Part shown: positions 44,805-53,836 of the stretch, piece by piece
Layout: each line of letters starts with the position of its first letter
Numbering within the stretch: the first letter of the stretch is position 1
NCBI RefSeq assembly: GCF_000385215.1
Contig: NZ_ARQK01000055.1
Span: 27,454 to 91,453 of the forward strand
Length of the DNA stretch: 64,000 bases
Reading direction: 5' to 3'
DNA from: Thioalkalivibrio thiocyanoxidans ARh2
GTDB taxonomy: Bacteria > Pseudomonadota > Gammaproteobacteria > Ectothiorhodospirales > Ectothiorhodospiraceae
Notes under the pieces: model-generated
What the model saw: the letters and a program-made list of their open reading frames with translations, nothing else
Told to the model about the DNA's origin: nothing
Databases searched by the model: none
Position numbers and translations under genes: made by a program

Positions 44805-45169
44805 TCTGCCAAGGATTTTGATCGGCGGCAACACTATGGACATGTTTTGGTCTACCGGTGCTCGGTGCGGACCTGCTCTGCTCTCGTTCTCGATGCGCCA
44901 ATGCTTCGACGCGACCGCGCCTGGCAGCCAGACGATTATTTTTGACCGGACGTGAGGCAGCAAATCTGGCCGTTTGCAGTCACGCCACCCGGTAGTACGC
45001 GAACCCTCTCTCCACCATCCTCCAAGCACCACCTAAATGGGAGGGGCGGACCCGGATGCCACGCCGAATTACCGTACCCAGTTAGTCACTCTCCACCACC
45101 AGCGATGTCCGATGGCACCCACTCCCATGCCACTTACGCGGCCCTCAGCCGCAGGGGATCTGGAGTTCG
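44805..45169. other. 365-bp region after the helicase gene, possible transposase scrap
   Basis: No intact gene is visible. On the minus strand, 44883-44909 reads SKHWRIENE, similar to the HWxIEN motif of ISAs1-type transposases. The match is too short to be certain, and neighbouring frames are broken. Confidence 0.3.
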
Positions 45170-45505
45170 GGTGGGATCCTGTTTTTCGACCGCGGAGGAG
45201 TCGCTCAAGGCTCTGGGCTGGAACAGGTTCAATTGCACCAAGCGCAGCACGGCCATGGATGACCATGGGCGAGCGCGAGACGAACTTCTTGAAGGCCGCC
45301 AGCAGGTAGAAGACAGCGTCACGAAGATCTGCGAGGCGACGGCGTTCAGGCTCCGGCCCAGGACGCTGCGGATCTTCGGGTCCTGCTTAATCCATCCAGC
45401 GAGACTTGTAGATGTTGGCCACAGTCTGTGCGGCACAGCGCCGGTGGTTGGTCAGGAAGTCATAGACCTTGCCATTCTCCGAATCCCGACATTTCCTCAC
45501 CGCTA
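45170..45505 (-). pseudogene. IS4-family transposase remnant, frame-disrupted
   Basis: On the minus strand one frame reads RKCRDSENGKVYDFLTNH, then continues through the NIYKSRW stretch, and stops. The next frame continues WIKQDPKIRSVLGRSLNAV, and later VLRLVQLNLFQPRAL. These are C-terminal signatures of an IS4-type DDE transposase, normally joined through an IELFFKWIKQ segment that is missing here. The N-terminal two thirds of the gene and both inverted repeats were not found. It is therefore a dead fragment left in the island. Confidence 0.8.
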
Positions 45506-45517
45506 ACTCCCTGTGGC

Positions 45518-45763
45518 TTACCTAGCCTTCGCGGACAGCGCCCAAGCAATGCCCCAGGCCAGCAACACAGGAAGGATTCCCAAGACAACCCATCCCGCGA
45601 GAAAATCTGCGAAGTCGAAGGTTGCCGGCCCAGAGAAGCGCCCTGATGTTGCGGGCTTGTAGGCCGCGCTAAATGCACCCACCAGACTGACTAGGACCCA
45701 AACAGTCGAAACGACAAGGCCCAATCGGCCCCACCGCCCCAACCCGTTCAGCTTTTCGAGCAT
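45518..45763 (-). CDS. Small membrane protein of unknown function
   Basis: The 81-residue product has two hydrophobic segments (about residues 14-32 and 55-76) joined by a polar loop and a short basic C-terminus (ALSAKAR). It begins with ATG but has only a weak ribosome site. No family is recognised. It lies in the island between the transposase relic and the right att repeat, and could be cargo or chance. Confidence 0.45.
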   Translation of the reverse strand: MLEKLNGLGRWGRLGLVVSTVWVLVSLVGAFSAAYKPATSGRFSGPATFDFADFLAGWVVLGILPVLLAWGIAWALSAKAR

Positions 45764-46064
45764 ACCCTATCCCTGCTACACCGCTCCCGGTGCCCGTCAG
45801 GTGGCGTAGCCACCAGGCTGGCCCACGATGGAATTTCCGTTGTCGCTCCAGTGTTGTTGGTCCGTCGCCCCGGTCAGGCTTGTTCCCCCCGGGCGGGACA
45901 TTTCTCTGCCCGAAACAGACACAGAGGGCTATTCCGAACCCTGTCTGCCAGAGACTAGCAGGCGACCGGCGAGTCCTCCATTCGATTTTCGATTCGTCGG
46001 CCCGTTGGGCCTCTCACTCTTAGTGTCTTTCTTGTCATCTCCCCTTCTGACGTACTGCAGGGCC

Positions 46065-46108
46065 ATCACTAGGTCGGCGGTTCGAGCCCGTCCCGGGGAG
46101 CCAGATAA
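46065..46108 (+). repeat. Right attachment-site repeat (attR-like)
   Basis: This is an exact 44-bp copy of 38842-38885: the 3' half of tRNA-Asn including GGTTCGAGCCC and the encoded CCA. The 5' half of a tRNA is absent, so this is not a functional tRNA. Confidence 0.88.
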
Positions 46109-46119
46109 GAAACGACTCA

Positions 46120-46145
46120 GGCCAGCCTTCGGGTTGGCCTTTTTC
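46120..46145 (+). terminator. Terminator copy following the right att repeat
   Basis: The GCCAGCC-TTCG-GGTTGGC stem-loop followed by a T-run is nearly identical to the tRNA-Asn terminator at 38897-38921. It is probably the original chromosomal terminator of the tRNA or its duplicate. Confidence 0.65.
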
Positions 46146-46327
46146 GTTTGTGTACGCGCATTTGTAGCACCTGGCGGCGTATGTGCTCTTACTGGAAGGA
46201 TCGTCGACCGATTCAACCGTGCGCTCCCAGATGCCGCTTTCTTGCGGCCTCCGAGGACGGTACTCGCCTATATCGGTTGCGGCAGATGCTCGCCGTTCAT
46301 CCAGGTATTGCCGCCCGCGAGCGATGC

Positions 46328-47767
46328 TTACTGGGCGGCGACGGCGCCGTCGTAGAAGACCTCGCAGTCCTCCGGATCGAGGGACAGCGCGGCCAGCCCG
46401 CGGCGCAGCAGATCCAGCGGCGCGCCGAGCAGCGCCTCCACCAGATGCGGTTCCTCGATCTGCGGATCATCGAAGGTCCCATGCACCTCCTGGCGCATCA
46501 CCGCGCATCCCTCGGCATCGACTACCGCCACCTCGGCCTCGCGGATCCGGCGCTCGGGCAGATCCAGCGAGGCCTGTGCGGCCAGGCGGTTGCGCGGGGT
46601 CGCCAGCGCCACGTCGCGCGCGTGCGCCACGCCCTGCTCGATCTCCCAGGCCGACAGCAGCTGCACAATCTCGGTTTCGCCGTTGTCGCGCCCCGCATAC
46701 CGCGCGAACTCGGTGCCGCGGGTGGCAGCCAGCCACACCGGACCGCCCAACACCACCGCCGCCGCATCCACCAAAGTGAAGCGCTGGGTGCGCTCGTAGG
46801 CCGCCAGTTCCTCGTCCAGATCCACGCCCCGGATGACCAGATCATTCCCGCTCAGCACCACCTCGCCATCCAAGTGGTGCAGCAGGGTCTGCACATCCTC
46901 GCCCCGGCTGGTCAGGGTCGCGGTCAGCGCCGCGCGCCCGGAGGCGGCCCCGGGGGGCAGCCACTCCTCCGGGAAGGACTCCAGCTCCAGGTCATCGAAC
47001 GCGACATCCAGTTCCCAGTGCGGCGGCTGCTCGGTGAAATCCGCCTCGCCCTCGCCAGTGCCGTGGCCCTCGTACAGGCTCATTTCCCAGTCCGTGGTGC
47101 GAAAGACGCCATCGCGCGTGGTCAGCCCGAACGACACATCGGTCAGGGTGAGCGCCCCGGCCTCCACGCGCGCGATCGACACCTCGGCCGCCAGCGCCAG
47201 CCGCGCCAGGGGATGCGCATCATCCGCCGCCGCCTGCCATCGGGTTGCCGGTGCATCCACCTCGAGGCCGCGAACCGTCGCCGTGCGCTGTGTTCCATGA
47301 TCACGCCAATGCAGTTCGCCGTCGCGGATCAGCAGATCCAGGGCCGGCGACCCGCGCCCGTTGTCTTGCGCCGTCCACGGACCGAGGTTCAGCACACCCT
47401 CCGCATCCCGCTCCAGACGCAGCACCGGTGCATCCAGCACGAGCGTCCCCGGCTCCAGGCGACCGCGCAGCAGCGACAGCCAGCGCAGCGACAGCCGCAC
47501 CGCCTCCAGCTGCCCCGCCGGCTCCGCCTCGTCCTCCGGCCCGAGCAATACGTCGCGCACCTGCACCGCCGGGCGCGGGAACAGACGCAGCGAGGCACCC
47601 CCCTGGATGCTCGCCGGCACCCCCAGCTGCGCCTCGATTACGTCGGCCACCCGCTCCTCGAGCCGCTCTGCGGGCCAGGGCAGCAACCACCCGATTCCGG
47701 CCAGCACCACCACCAGCGCGGCCACCAGCAGCAGGAAACGCAAGGGAAGACGGGCAGTTGAAGGCAT
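46328..47767 (-). CDS. AsmA family protein
   Basis: The 479-residue protein has one N-terminal transmembrane helix (about 9-30) followed by WLLPWPAERLEERVADVIE and a beta-rich periplasmic body. LGVPASIQGGASLRLFPRPA matches the AsmA N-terminal signature. Family members are anchored in the inner membrane and influence outer-membrane lipid and protein assembly. It is shorter than E. coli AsmA (617 residues). It is the first chromosomal gene right of the island, and no operon partner is evident. Confidence 0.85.
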   Translation of the reverse strand: MPSTARLPLRFLLLVAALVVVLAGIGWLLPWPAERLEERVADVIEAQLGVPASIQGGASLRLFPRPAVQVRDVLLGPEDEAEPAGQLEAVRLSLRWLSLLRGRLEPGTLVLDAPVLRLERDAEGVLNLGPWTAQDNGRGSPALDLLIRDGELHWRDHGTQRTATVRGLEVDAPATRWQAAADDAHPLARLALAAEVSIARVEAGALTLTDVSFGLTTRDGVFRTTDWEMSLYEGHGTGEGEADFTEQPPHWELDVAFDDLELESFPEEWLPPGAASGRAALTATLTSRGEDVQTLLHHLDGEVVLSGNDLVIRGVDLDEELAAYERTQRFTLVDAAAVVLGGPVWLAATRGTEFARYAGRDNGETEIVQLLSAWEIEQGVAHARDVALATPRNRLAAQASLDLPERRIREAEVAVVDAEGCAVMRQEVHGTFDDPQIEEPHLVEALLGAPLDLLRRGLAALSLDPEDCEVFYDGAVAAQ

Positions 47768-47951
47768 ACGAGAAGCCCTCCCGGTGGAGGTCGAAACCGC
47801 GGAACGATAGTTCGAGTGTAGCAGCGCTCCCGCCCAGCCACGCCTGGACTACACGCCCCCCACAGCCCGTCAGCGGCACAACGCAGAAACGCAGAGTCGT
47901 GGGACCTGGGGTGCCAACCCCGCAAGTTCCCGTTGTTGATCAAGAACGAGC

Positions 47952-48024
47952 GTGCACGGCGCTGCGCCTTGTTCGCGCGCGAAAGCGACCCGAGCGCGAG
48001 AGTGAAGTCGAATCTGTGTTTCCC
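47952..48024 (+). repeat. Interspersed structured repeat, partial copy C
   Basis: This copy matches the right half of the family: GCGCCTTGTTCGCGCGCGAA, then the AAGCGACCCGAGCGCGA segment and a GAATCTGTGTTTCCC tail. The left arm needed for the full hairpin is missing or too diverged to see. Confidence 0.6.
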
Positions 48025-48066
48025 GAGGTCGCTGGCTCGCGGCCGTCCCGGGGACAGGTGGAGATG

Positions 48067-48098
48067 AAGGGCCAGGTCTGCGATGCCGCCTGGCCCTT
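48067..48098 (-). terminator. Terminator after the dihaem cytochrome gene
   Basis: A 10-bp perfect stem AAGGGCCAGG / CCTGGCCCTT with a 12-nt loop lies 24 bp after the stop of the cytochrome operon. Confidence 0.7.
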
Positions 48099-48121
48099 AT
48101 GTCGAGCATGCCTCGTCTCGC

Positions 48122-49048
48122 TCAATCAGGTTCGTGTTCGATAGCCCCCAGCGACTGCAGATAGGCCGCGATAGCCCGGCGGTCGTCACTGGTCAGGTAG
48201 GACGTCCCGTGCTCGATCACGTCGGCCATGCTGCTGCCGGCGAAGTCACCGTCGCGGGTGATCCCCATCTCCAGGTAGCGGGCGATATGGCGCGCACCCC
48301 ATCGGCCGATACCGGTTTCCCGATCCGGCGTGATATTGGGCGCAACGTCGCCATCCGGCATGCGCGCGCCTGCCCCGAGACGCTCGAGGTCCAGCCCGCC
48401 GGTCCGGGTACGCGGGGTATGACATTCCATGCAGTGGCCAAGGGCCTGAGTCAGATAGGCACCGCGGTTCCACTCTTCGGACTCGTCCGGGTCAGCCTCG
48501 AACTCGCCCGGATCGAAGTGCAGCCACTTCCACACGCTCAGCGATGGGCGAAAGCGCACGAACCAGTCCAGATCGTGCGGTTCGTTTTCCCTGGCGACAG
48601 GCTCGACCTCGGACTGGAGATAGGCCCATAGGGCCTCCACGTCCTCGTCGGTCATCCGGGTGTAGGCGGTGTAGGGAAACGCAGGGTAGTAGTGGGTCCC
48701 GTTCGGGCTTACCCCTTGCCTCAGCGCCGTCTTGAAATCGTCCTCCGACCAGCCACCGATGCCGTACTCCTCGTCGGGCGTGATATTCGGGCCGTGGAAC
48801 ACGCCAAAAGGGCTTTCGATCGGCCGACCACCGGCCAGGAAGTCGCCATCCTCCGCGGTGTGACAGGTCACACAGCCGCCGGCGCGCAAGACGTACTCGC
48901 CGTAGGCAATGCGCTCGTCCTCGCCCGCCTGGGGATCGCTCTCACCGATCTCTACTTCGGCCTGTGCGCTGGAACTCCATGCGAAGGCCACAATCGCCAG
49001 GGCCGGCAGCCACGCGGCCGGCCCTGTGCGCCTTGCTGTCACCACCAC
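48122..49048 (-). CDS. Dihaem c-type cytochrome
   Basis: The 308-residue exported protein has a signal peptide of about 30 residues ending near SSAQA. Two haem c sites are visible: C59-H63 (CVTCH) and C206-H210 (CMECH), each in its own cytochrome c domain. The architecture resembles cytochrome subunits of membrane dehydrogenases or thiosulfate-linked electron transfer proteins. The GTG start lies 3 bp after the cytochrome c' stop, so the two are co-translated. The electron partner is unknown. Confidence 0.88.
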   Translation of the reverse strand: MVVTARRTGPAAWLPALAIVAFAWSSSAQAEVEIGESDPQAGEDERIAYGEYVLRAGGCVTCHTAEDGDFLAGGRPIESPFGVFHGPNITPDEEYGIGGWSEDDFKTALRQGVSPNGTHYYPAFPYTAYTRMTDEDVEALWAYLQSEVEPVARENEPHDLDWFVRFRPSLSVWKWLHFDPGEFEADPDESEEWNRGAYLTQALGHCMECHTPRTRTGGLDLERLGAGARMPDGDVAPNITPDRETGIGRWGARHIARYLEMGITRDGDFAGSSMADVIEHGTSYLTSDDRRAIAAYLQSLGAIEHEPD

Positions 49049-49051
49049 CGA

Positions 49052-49519
49052 TCAGTCGCGGCGGAAGTCGTCGTGGCAGGCCTGGCAGGATTGCCCCAGG
49101 TTACGGAAACGGATCGGAATCTCGTCGTCATCACCGGCTTCGACGGCCGCATGCAGTGCCTCGGTCGCTTCCTTGGTGTCCTGCGCGAGCTCCTCGAAGC
49201 GATCCCAGTCGTCCCAGATCTCCTCGCGGGCATCGGTATCGGGGAAGTCACTGCCCTCCGGGAATAACGCCGGGATGTCCCTGGTGAGGTCCACCAGATG
49301 CTTGGTGTGCATCTCGAGGTTGTCGCCGAACTCGGCGCCATCGACCACGATTGCGGCGATGGAACCGACGTTGCCGCCGATGGACCGCATAACGCCCTGA
49401 CGGTAATCGATGGTCGCCTCATGCTCATCAAAGGCGTGCACCGAATGTACAGCACCCAGACCCAGTGCCAGTGTGCCGGCCACGGAAGCCGCGGTCAGAA
49501 AACGAAATGTTCTTTTCAT
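49052..49519 (-). CDS. Cytochrome c'
   Basis: The 155-residue protein has a signal peptide cleaved near VHSVHA (about residue 29) and a four-helix body. The C-terminal haem motif CQACH lies at residues 145-149, followed by DDFRR, as is typical of class II cytochromes. Cytochrome c' binds NO and is often protective in sulfur and purple bacteria. GGAGG lies seven bases before the ATG. It is the first gene of a two-gene operon with the dihaem cytochrome. Confidence 0.9.
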   Translation of the reverse strand: MKRTFRFLTAASVAGTLALGLGAVHSVHAFDEHEATIDYRQGVMRSIGGNVGSIAAIVVDGAEFGDNLEMHTKHLVDLTRDIPALFPEGSDFPDTDAREEIWDDWDRFEELAQDTKEATEALHAAVEAGDDDEIPIRFRNLGQSCQACHDDFRRD

Positions 49520-49747
49520 TGGGAGTCCTCCCTGTTCAAGGAACGAAGCGATCGCCGCGCTCCAAGCGCGGCCCGTCAGGTACAGCCTTGAATATAGATC
49601 CTCGGCGAGCGTTCATGCCATCCCTTCCATAACGCCTTGCTCACGCCGGACCCAGGTAAGTGACCCCACGAAATGGCGGGTGTTCCGCGCGTCATGCGGC
49701 AAGGGATCCGCGATACAATCCGCCCTTTGTCCCGCACCCGGACTGCG

Positions 49748-50425
49748 ATGACTGACACCGACTTCCCCACCGCCGATGAATCCGCGCTACGCCAGGCGAT
49801 TATCGACACCGCGCTCGAGACCAACCGACGGGGCCTGAACCAGGGCACCTCGGGGAATGTCAGTGCGCGCCTGGGCGATGGCATGCTGATTACCCCGTCC
49901 GGTGTGCCCTATGAAGCCCTGCGCCCCGAAGATCTGGTCGCGGTCGATGCACAGGGGCACTGGTCTGATCACCAGAAGCCCTCCAGCGAGTGGCATTTTC
50001 ATCGAGCGATCCTCCAGGCGCGACCGGAGCTGAACGCCGTGGTGCATGTGCACTCGACCTACGCCAGCGTCGTGGCGATTCAGGGGCGTGATATCCCTGC
50101 CCTGCACTACATGGTGGCGGCTGCCGGGGGTAATTCGATCCGTTGCGCCCCCTATGCCACGTTTGGCACGGAGCAACTGTCACGCTACGCGGTGGCCGCG
50201 CTTCAGGATCGCCTCGCATGCCTGCTGGCCAACCACGGCATGATTGCGACAGGGCCGGATCTCGCGCGGGCCCTGTGGCTGACCGAGGAAGTCGAGCTGC
50301 TTGCGCAGCAGTACGTGCTGAGCCTGCAGATCGGCGGCCCGCAGCTCCTGAACGACGAGGAGATGGAGCGCGTGCTGGAGAAATTCCGGGATTACGGGCC
50401 GTCCCGGGCAGCGCAAGACGGCTGA
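49748..50425 (+). CDS. Class II aldolase/adducin family protein
   Basis: The 225-residue zinc enzyme is of the fuculose-phosphate aldolase type. The metal and catalytic residues are visible: E81 (SSEWHFH), H100 and H102 (VVHVHSTYA), and H163 (ANHGMIATG). NQGTSGNVSAR binds the substrate phosphate. The ATG at 49748 gives the normal length. No sugar pathway genes are nearby, so the substrate is unknown; methylthioribulose-phosphate dehydratase is less likely. Its stop lies one base from the convergent Nudix gene. Confidence 0.85.
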   Translation: MTDTDFPTADESALRQAIIDTALETNRRGLNQGTSGNVSARLGDGMLITPSGVPYEALRPEDLVAVDAQGHWSDHQKPSSEWHFHRAILQARPELNAVVHVHSTYASVVAIQGRDIPALHYMVAAAGGNSIRCAPYATFGTEQLSRYAVAALQDRLACLLANHGMIATGPDLARALWLTEEVELLAQQYVLSLQIGGPQLLNDEEMERVLEKFRDYGPSRAAQDG

Positions 50426-50426
50426 G

Positions 50427-50975
50427 CTACAACCCGCCCAGCGGGCTCGCGGACTCCGGGGCGCCCAGGGGGGCAAATTCGGTTAGGTGGCGCGTTTGCT
50501 GATAGTGCCCCAGAGCCCAGGAGACCGACGGAAATGCGAGCTCCCCGGGCAGATCATTGAAGTCGAACAGCGCGACCTCCTCCGATTCCGGTCCGGGGGC
50601 GACGTCGTCGCCCAGCAGCTCGGCACGGTAGATCATCTGCACCTGTCCGATATGCGGCAGACTGTAGACCGCGAGCAGGCGATCGATCCGCAGCCTCGCG
50701 CGCGCCTCCTCCCAGGCCTCTCGCTCGGCGCCCTGCTCGGTCGACTCGCCAAGCTCCATGTATCCTGCGGGCAGTGTCCAGTGGCCCTTGCGCGGTTCGA
50801 TCGCCCGGCGGCACAACAGGACCCGCTCGTCCCATATAGCAACGACGCCCACCACAATCCGCGGGTTCTCGTAGTCCACGAAGCCACAGTGACTGCAGAT
50901 CTTGCGTTCGCGGTCATCATTGTCGGGCACGGCCCGGTGGAATTCGGGGCGGCGGATGCTGGCGTCACGAGACAT
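50427..50975 (-). CDS. Nudix hydrolase with N-terminal zinc-knuckle motif
   Basis: The 182-residue protein has CSHC near residues 27-30, followed by GFVDYENPRIVVGV, a pattern seen in zinc-ribbon Nudix enzymes. The Nudix box GYMELGESTEQGAEREAWEE retains the REAWEEA metal-binding core. The substrate is probably a nucleoside diphosphate derivative but cannot be specified. The ATG at 50975 is chosen as the last start before the conserved region; upstream frame has no matching homology. Confidence 0.8.
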   Translation of the reverse strand: MSRDASIRRPEFHRAVPDNDDRERKICSHCGFVDYENPRIVVGVVAIWDERVLLCRRAIEPRKGHWTLPAGYMELGESTEQGAEREAWEEARARLRIDRLLAVYSLPHIGQVQMIYRAELLGDDVAPGPESEEVALFDFNDLPGELAFPSVSWALGHYQQTRHLTEFAPLGAPESASPLGGL

Positions 50976-51086
50976 GGTATACGGTCGCTTTGCGGGTCCA
51001 TGACCACACACCGGAACGCGAGACCCGGGTGATGGTCTTTTCTGAGAGACACTGAATAATGCACCAACTGCCGCCAGGGGGCAGCG

Positions 51087-51407
51087 ATGACACAGGGAAC
51101 ACGCTTCACCGTGGGTGAACTGGTCCACCATACCAAGTTCGGCTACCGCGGTGTGATCGTCGACGTCGATCCGGTCTACTCCGGCTCGGACGAATGGTAT
51201 GAAACGGTGGCCAAGAGCCGCCCGCCCAAAGACCAGCCCTGGTACCACGTGCTGGTGGATGGCTACTCCCACAGCACCTATGTGGCCGAGCGTCATCTGG
51301 AGCCGGACACCTCCGGCCAGCAGATTGACCATCCGGCGCTGGGTCAGTTCTTCGATCACTTCCTTAACGGGCGTTACTGCCGGGGAAGCAATTCGCGCAC
51401 CCACTAA
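51087..51407 (+). CDS. hspQ: Heat shock protein HspQ (YccV family)
   Basis: The 106-residue protein is of the HspQ/hemimethylated-DNA-binding fold. [20 protein letters not shown] and [19 protein letters not shown] are conserved. In E. coli HspQ promotes DnaA and Lon-substrate turnover. GGGGCAG precedes the ATG. It is 41 bp upstream of ilvD in the same direction. Confidence 0.92.
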   Translation: MTQGTRFTVGELVHHTKFGYRGVIVDVDPVYSGSDEWYETVAKSRPPKDQPWYHVLVDGYSHSTYVAERHLEPDTSGQQIDHPALGQFFDHFLNGRYCRGSNSRTH

Positions 51408-51448
51408 TCTGGCCCTTCTTGGGGGTCACCAACGGACAGGACGAGTCG

Positions 51449-53134
51449 ATGACCCAGGACAACCGACGCAGCCGCGTCGTCACCGAAGGCCCAAGGCGCA
51501 CCCCCAATCGCGCCATGCTGCGAGCGGTGGGCTTCGGGGACGAGGACTTCCAGCGCCCCATCGTCGGCATCGCAAATGCCCACAGCACCATTACCCCCTG
51601 CAACATCGGGATCGGCACGCTGGCCGAACGGGCCGAGCGGGCCGTGCGCCAGGCTGGAGGAATGCCTCAGACGTTCGGCACCATCACGATCTCTGACGGC
51701 ATCTCAATGGGCACGCCCGGCATGAAGTACTCGTTGGTGTCGCGCGAGGTCATTGCGGATGCGATCGAGACCGTGGTCAACGGACAAAGTCTTGACGGCT
51801 TGCTGGCCACCGGCGGCTGCGACAAGAACATGCCGGGGGCCATGATGGCGATCGCCCGGCTTAACGTTCCGGCGATCTTTGTCTACGGGGGCACCATCAA
51901 GCCGGGACACTACAAGGGACAGGATCTGACGATCGTCAGTGCGTTCGAGGCGGTCGGGCAGCACGGAGCCGGGAAGCTGTCCGATGAAGACCTGGCCGGG
52001 GTGGAGCGCAATGCCTGCCCCGGGGCTGGGTCCTGTGGCGGCATGTTTACGGCCAACACCATGTCCAGCGCCTTCGAGGCTATGGGCATGAGCCTTCCCG
52101 GGTCGTCGACGCAGGCGGCGGAGGATCCGGAAAAGGCCGAGTCCGCTGCCCGTTCCGCCGAGGTCCTCCTGGACGCGATCCACGCCGACCGGAAGCCACG
52201 CGACATCCTGACGCGCGAGGCCTTCGAGAATGCCCTGGCGGTGGTGATGGCCGTAGGCGGCTCGACGAACGCGGTGCTCCATCTGCTCGCCATCGCTCAT
52301 TGCGCGCACGTGCCCTTGAGCCTGGATGACGTCGAGCGCATCCGTCGCCAGACCCCGGTTCTGTGCGATCTCAAGCCCTCCGGGCGCTACGTGACCACGG
52401 AATTTCACGCCGTGGGCGGGACACCCCAGGTCATGAAGCTTCTCTTGAATGGCGGGCTTCTCCACGGTGACTGTCTGACCATTACCGGCCAGACCCTGAG
52501 CAAGGTCCTTGCGGACACACCCGATGCGCCACCGCCGAATCAGACCATCATCCGGACCTTGGACGCGCCCCTGTACCCGCAAGGACACCTGGCCATTCTC
52601 AAGGGCAATCTGGCTCCGGAGGGAAGCGTGGCCAAGATCACAGGGCTCAAGTCCACCTCGATCCGGGGACCGGCACGCGTGTTCGAATCCGAAGAGGCGT
52701 GTCTGGACGCGATTCTGGCCGGCGAGATCCGGGCCGGCGACGTCATCGTGGTGCGCCACGAAGGGCCCCGCGGGGGTCCGGGGATGCGCGAGATGCTTGC
52801 ACCCACGGCCGCGATTATTGGTGCGGGCCTGGGCGACTCTGTCGCGCTGATTACCGATGGACGATTCTCGGGCGGGACCTACGGGCTCGTGGTTGGACAT
52901 GTGGCCCCCGAGGCGGCACAGGGTGGCCCGATTGCGCTAGTACGCGAGGGCGACGTCATTGAAGTGGATGCCAGCCACAATCGACTCGCGCTTGAAGTGC
53001 CCGAGGACGAACTGGCTCGTCGCCGCAGTGCCTGGCAGGCACCCGCCCCGCGATACGACCGGGGTATCCTCGGCAAATACAGTCGCCAGGTCGGATCCGC
53101 CAGTCGCGGCGCGGTCACGGACGATTTCGGCTGA
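51449..53134 (+). CDS. ilvD: Dihydroxy-acid dehydratase
   Basis: The 561-residue Fe-S enzyme of branched-chain amino acid synthesis shows three cluster cysteines: C51 (ITPCNIG), C124 (GGCDKNMPG) and C196 ([13 protein letters not shown]). These three ligands are shared by [2Fe-2S] and [4Fe-4S] members, and the length fits the shorter IlvD subtype. The ATG at 51449 starts a conserved N-terminus; an upstream in-frame start adds ten unsupported residues. The rhomboid gene follows 11 bp later. Confidence 0.96.
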   Translation: MTQDNRRSRVVTEGPRRTPNRAMLRAVGFGDEDFQRPIVGIANAHSTITPCNIGIGTLAERAERAVRQAGGMPQTFGTITISDGISMGTPGMKYSLVSREVIADAIETVVNGQSLDGLLATGGCDKNMPGAMMAIARLNVPAIFVYGGTIKPGHYKGQDLTIVSAFEAVGQHGAGKLSDEDLAGVERNACPGAGSCGGMFTANTMSSAFEAMGMSLPGSSTQAAEDPEKAESAARSAEVLLDAIHADRKPRDILTREAFENALAVVMAVGGSTNAVLHLLAIAHCAHVPLSLDDVERIRRQTPVLCDLKPSGRYVTTEFHAVGGTPQVMKLLLNGGLLHGDCLTITGQTLSKVLADTPDAPPPNQTIIRTLDAPLYPQGHLAILKGNLAPEGSVAKITGLKSTSIRGPARVFESEEACLDAILAGEIRAGDVIVVRHEGPRGGPGMREMLAPTAAIIGAGLGDSVALITDGRFSGGTYGLVVGHVAPEAAQGGPIALVREGDVIEVDASHNRLALEVPEDELARRRSAWQAPAPRYDRGILGKYSRQVGSASRGAVTDDFG

Positions 53135-53145
53135 TCCCGGTCCGC

Positions 53146-53832
53146 ATGACGCACCCGGACCCTCGCCACCCCGACTTCAGCATGATGCCGCCGGTGATCG
53201 GTTTCTTGCTGATCTCCAATGTGGCGCTTTTCCTCGCCCTGCCCTGGCTGGGCGAATGGCTGATGACCCATTTCGCCCTCTGGCCTATCGGCACGCCGTC
53301 CATGATCCATCAGGATGGCCAATGGCTTCGCGTCCCCGATTTCCAGCTCTGGCAGCTTCTGACCTACGGCTTCCTGCACGGGGGGCTGATCCATCTGTCG
53401 GTGAACATGTTCGCCGTATGGATGCTGGGAGTACAGATCGAAAACGCCTGGGGATCCAGGACCTTTGCGGTCTATTTCCTGATCTGCGTGATTGGCGCCG
53501 GGCTGGTTCAACTCGTGGTGACGGCCTATGGCCAGAACGGCATGGTCTACCCGACAGTGGGCGCCTCCGGGGGAGTCTTTGGGGTATTGCTGGCGTTCGG
53601 GATGATGTTTCCCAACCAGCGGCTGTACCTGCTCTTCCTTCCGATCCCCATCAAGGCGAAGTATTTCGTGATCGCGTACGTGGCGCTGGAGCTCTATCTG
53701 GGCATCTCCGGGACCCTCGCGGGCATAGCGCATTTCGCGCACCTGGGGGGCATGGCATTCGGATTCCTGGCCATCCAGTACTGGCGCGGGAAGCTCCCAG
53801 TCCGCCCGCGCCACAGAAGGTTCTGGTGGTGA
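53146..53832 (+). CDS. Rhomboid family intramembrane serine protease
   Basis: The 228-residue protein has about six transmembrane segments. The catalytic dyad is S141 in VGASGGVFG and H199 in FAHLGGMAFG. HGGLIHLSVNMFAVW carries the conserved helix-2 His and Asn. A basic C-terminal tail follows. The substrate is unknown. It is probably co-transcribed with ilvD and is convergent with galU. Confidence 0.9.
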   Translation: MTHPDPRHPDFSMMPPVIGFLLISNVALFLALPWLGEWLMTHFALWPIGTPSMIHQDGQWLRVPDFQLWQLLTYGFLHGGLIHLSVNMFAVWMLGVQIENAWGSRTFAVYFLICVIGAGLVQLVVTAYGQNGMVYPTVGASGGVFGVLLAFGMMFPNQRLYLLFLPIPIKAKYFVIAYVALELYLGISGTLAGIAHFAHLGGMAFGFLAIQYWRGKLPVRPRHRRFWW

Positions 53833-53836
53833 GGCC

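Larger units (their letters stand above)
38842..46108. mobile_element. Genomic island at tRNA-Asn, one-gene cargo
   Basis: The region is bounded by a 44-bp exact direct repeat of the tRNA-Asn 3' end. Inside lie a 5.1-kb helicase-nuclease gene with visibly lower GC and different codon use, an IS4-like transposase relic, a small membrane protein gene and noncoding DNA. No integrase, excisionase, toxin-antitoxin or phage gene is seen. It looks like a decayed or non-autonomous integrative element retaining one large cargo gene. Confidence 0.8.
45764..46327. other. Right end of island and junction to AsmA gene, no gene seen
   Basis: This 564-bp stretch contains the second 44-bp att repeat (46065-46108), a tRNA-type terminator hairpin (46120-46145), and about 140 bp similar to the sequence after the real tRNA-Asn. 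Open frames across it translate tRNA sequence and are not considered genes. Confidence 0.6.
47768..48121. other. 354-bp intergenic region with partial structured repeat
   Basis: The region contains the partial structured repeat copy C (47952-48024) and a terminator hairpin (48067-48098). No gene is seen in the remaining sequence. Confidence 0.55.

Noticed and set aside
46065..46140. Possible second tRNA-Asn
   Set aside because: Only the 3' part is present; the acceptor 5' strand, D-arm and anticodon are missing.
45929..46216. Open frame over the right att repeat, giving GSPGRARTADLVMA-like protein
   Set aside because: It translates tRNA-derived sequence antisense; this is a common annotation artefact.
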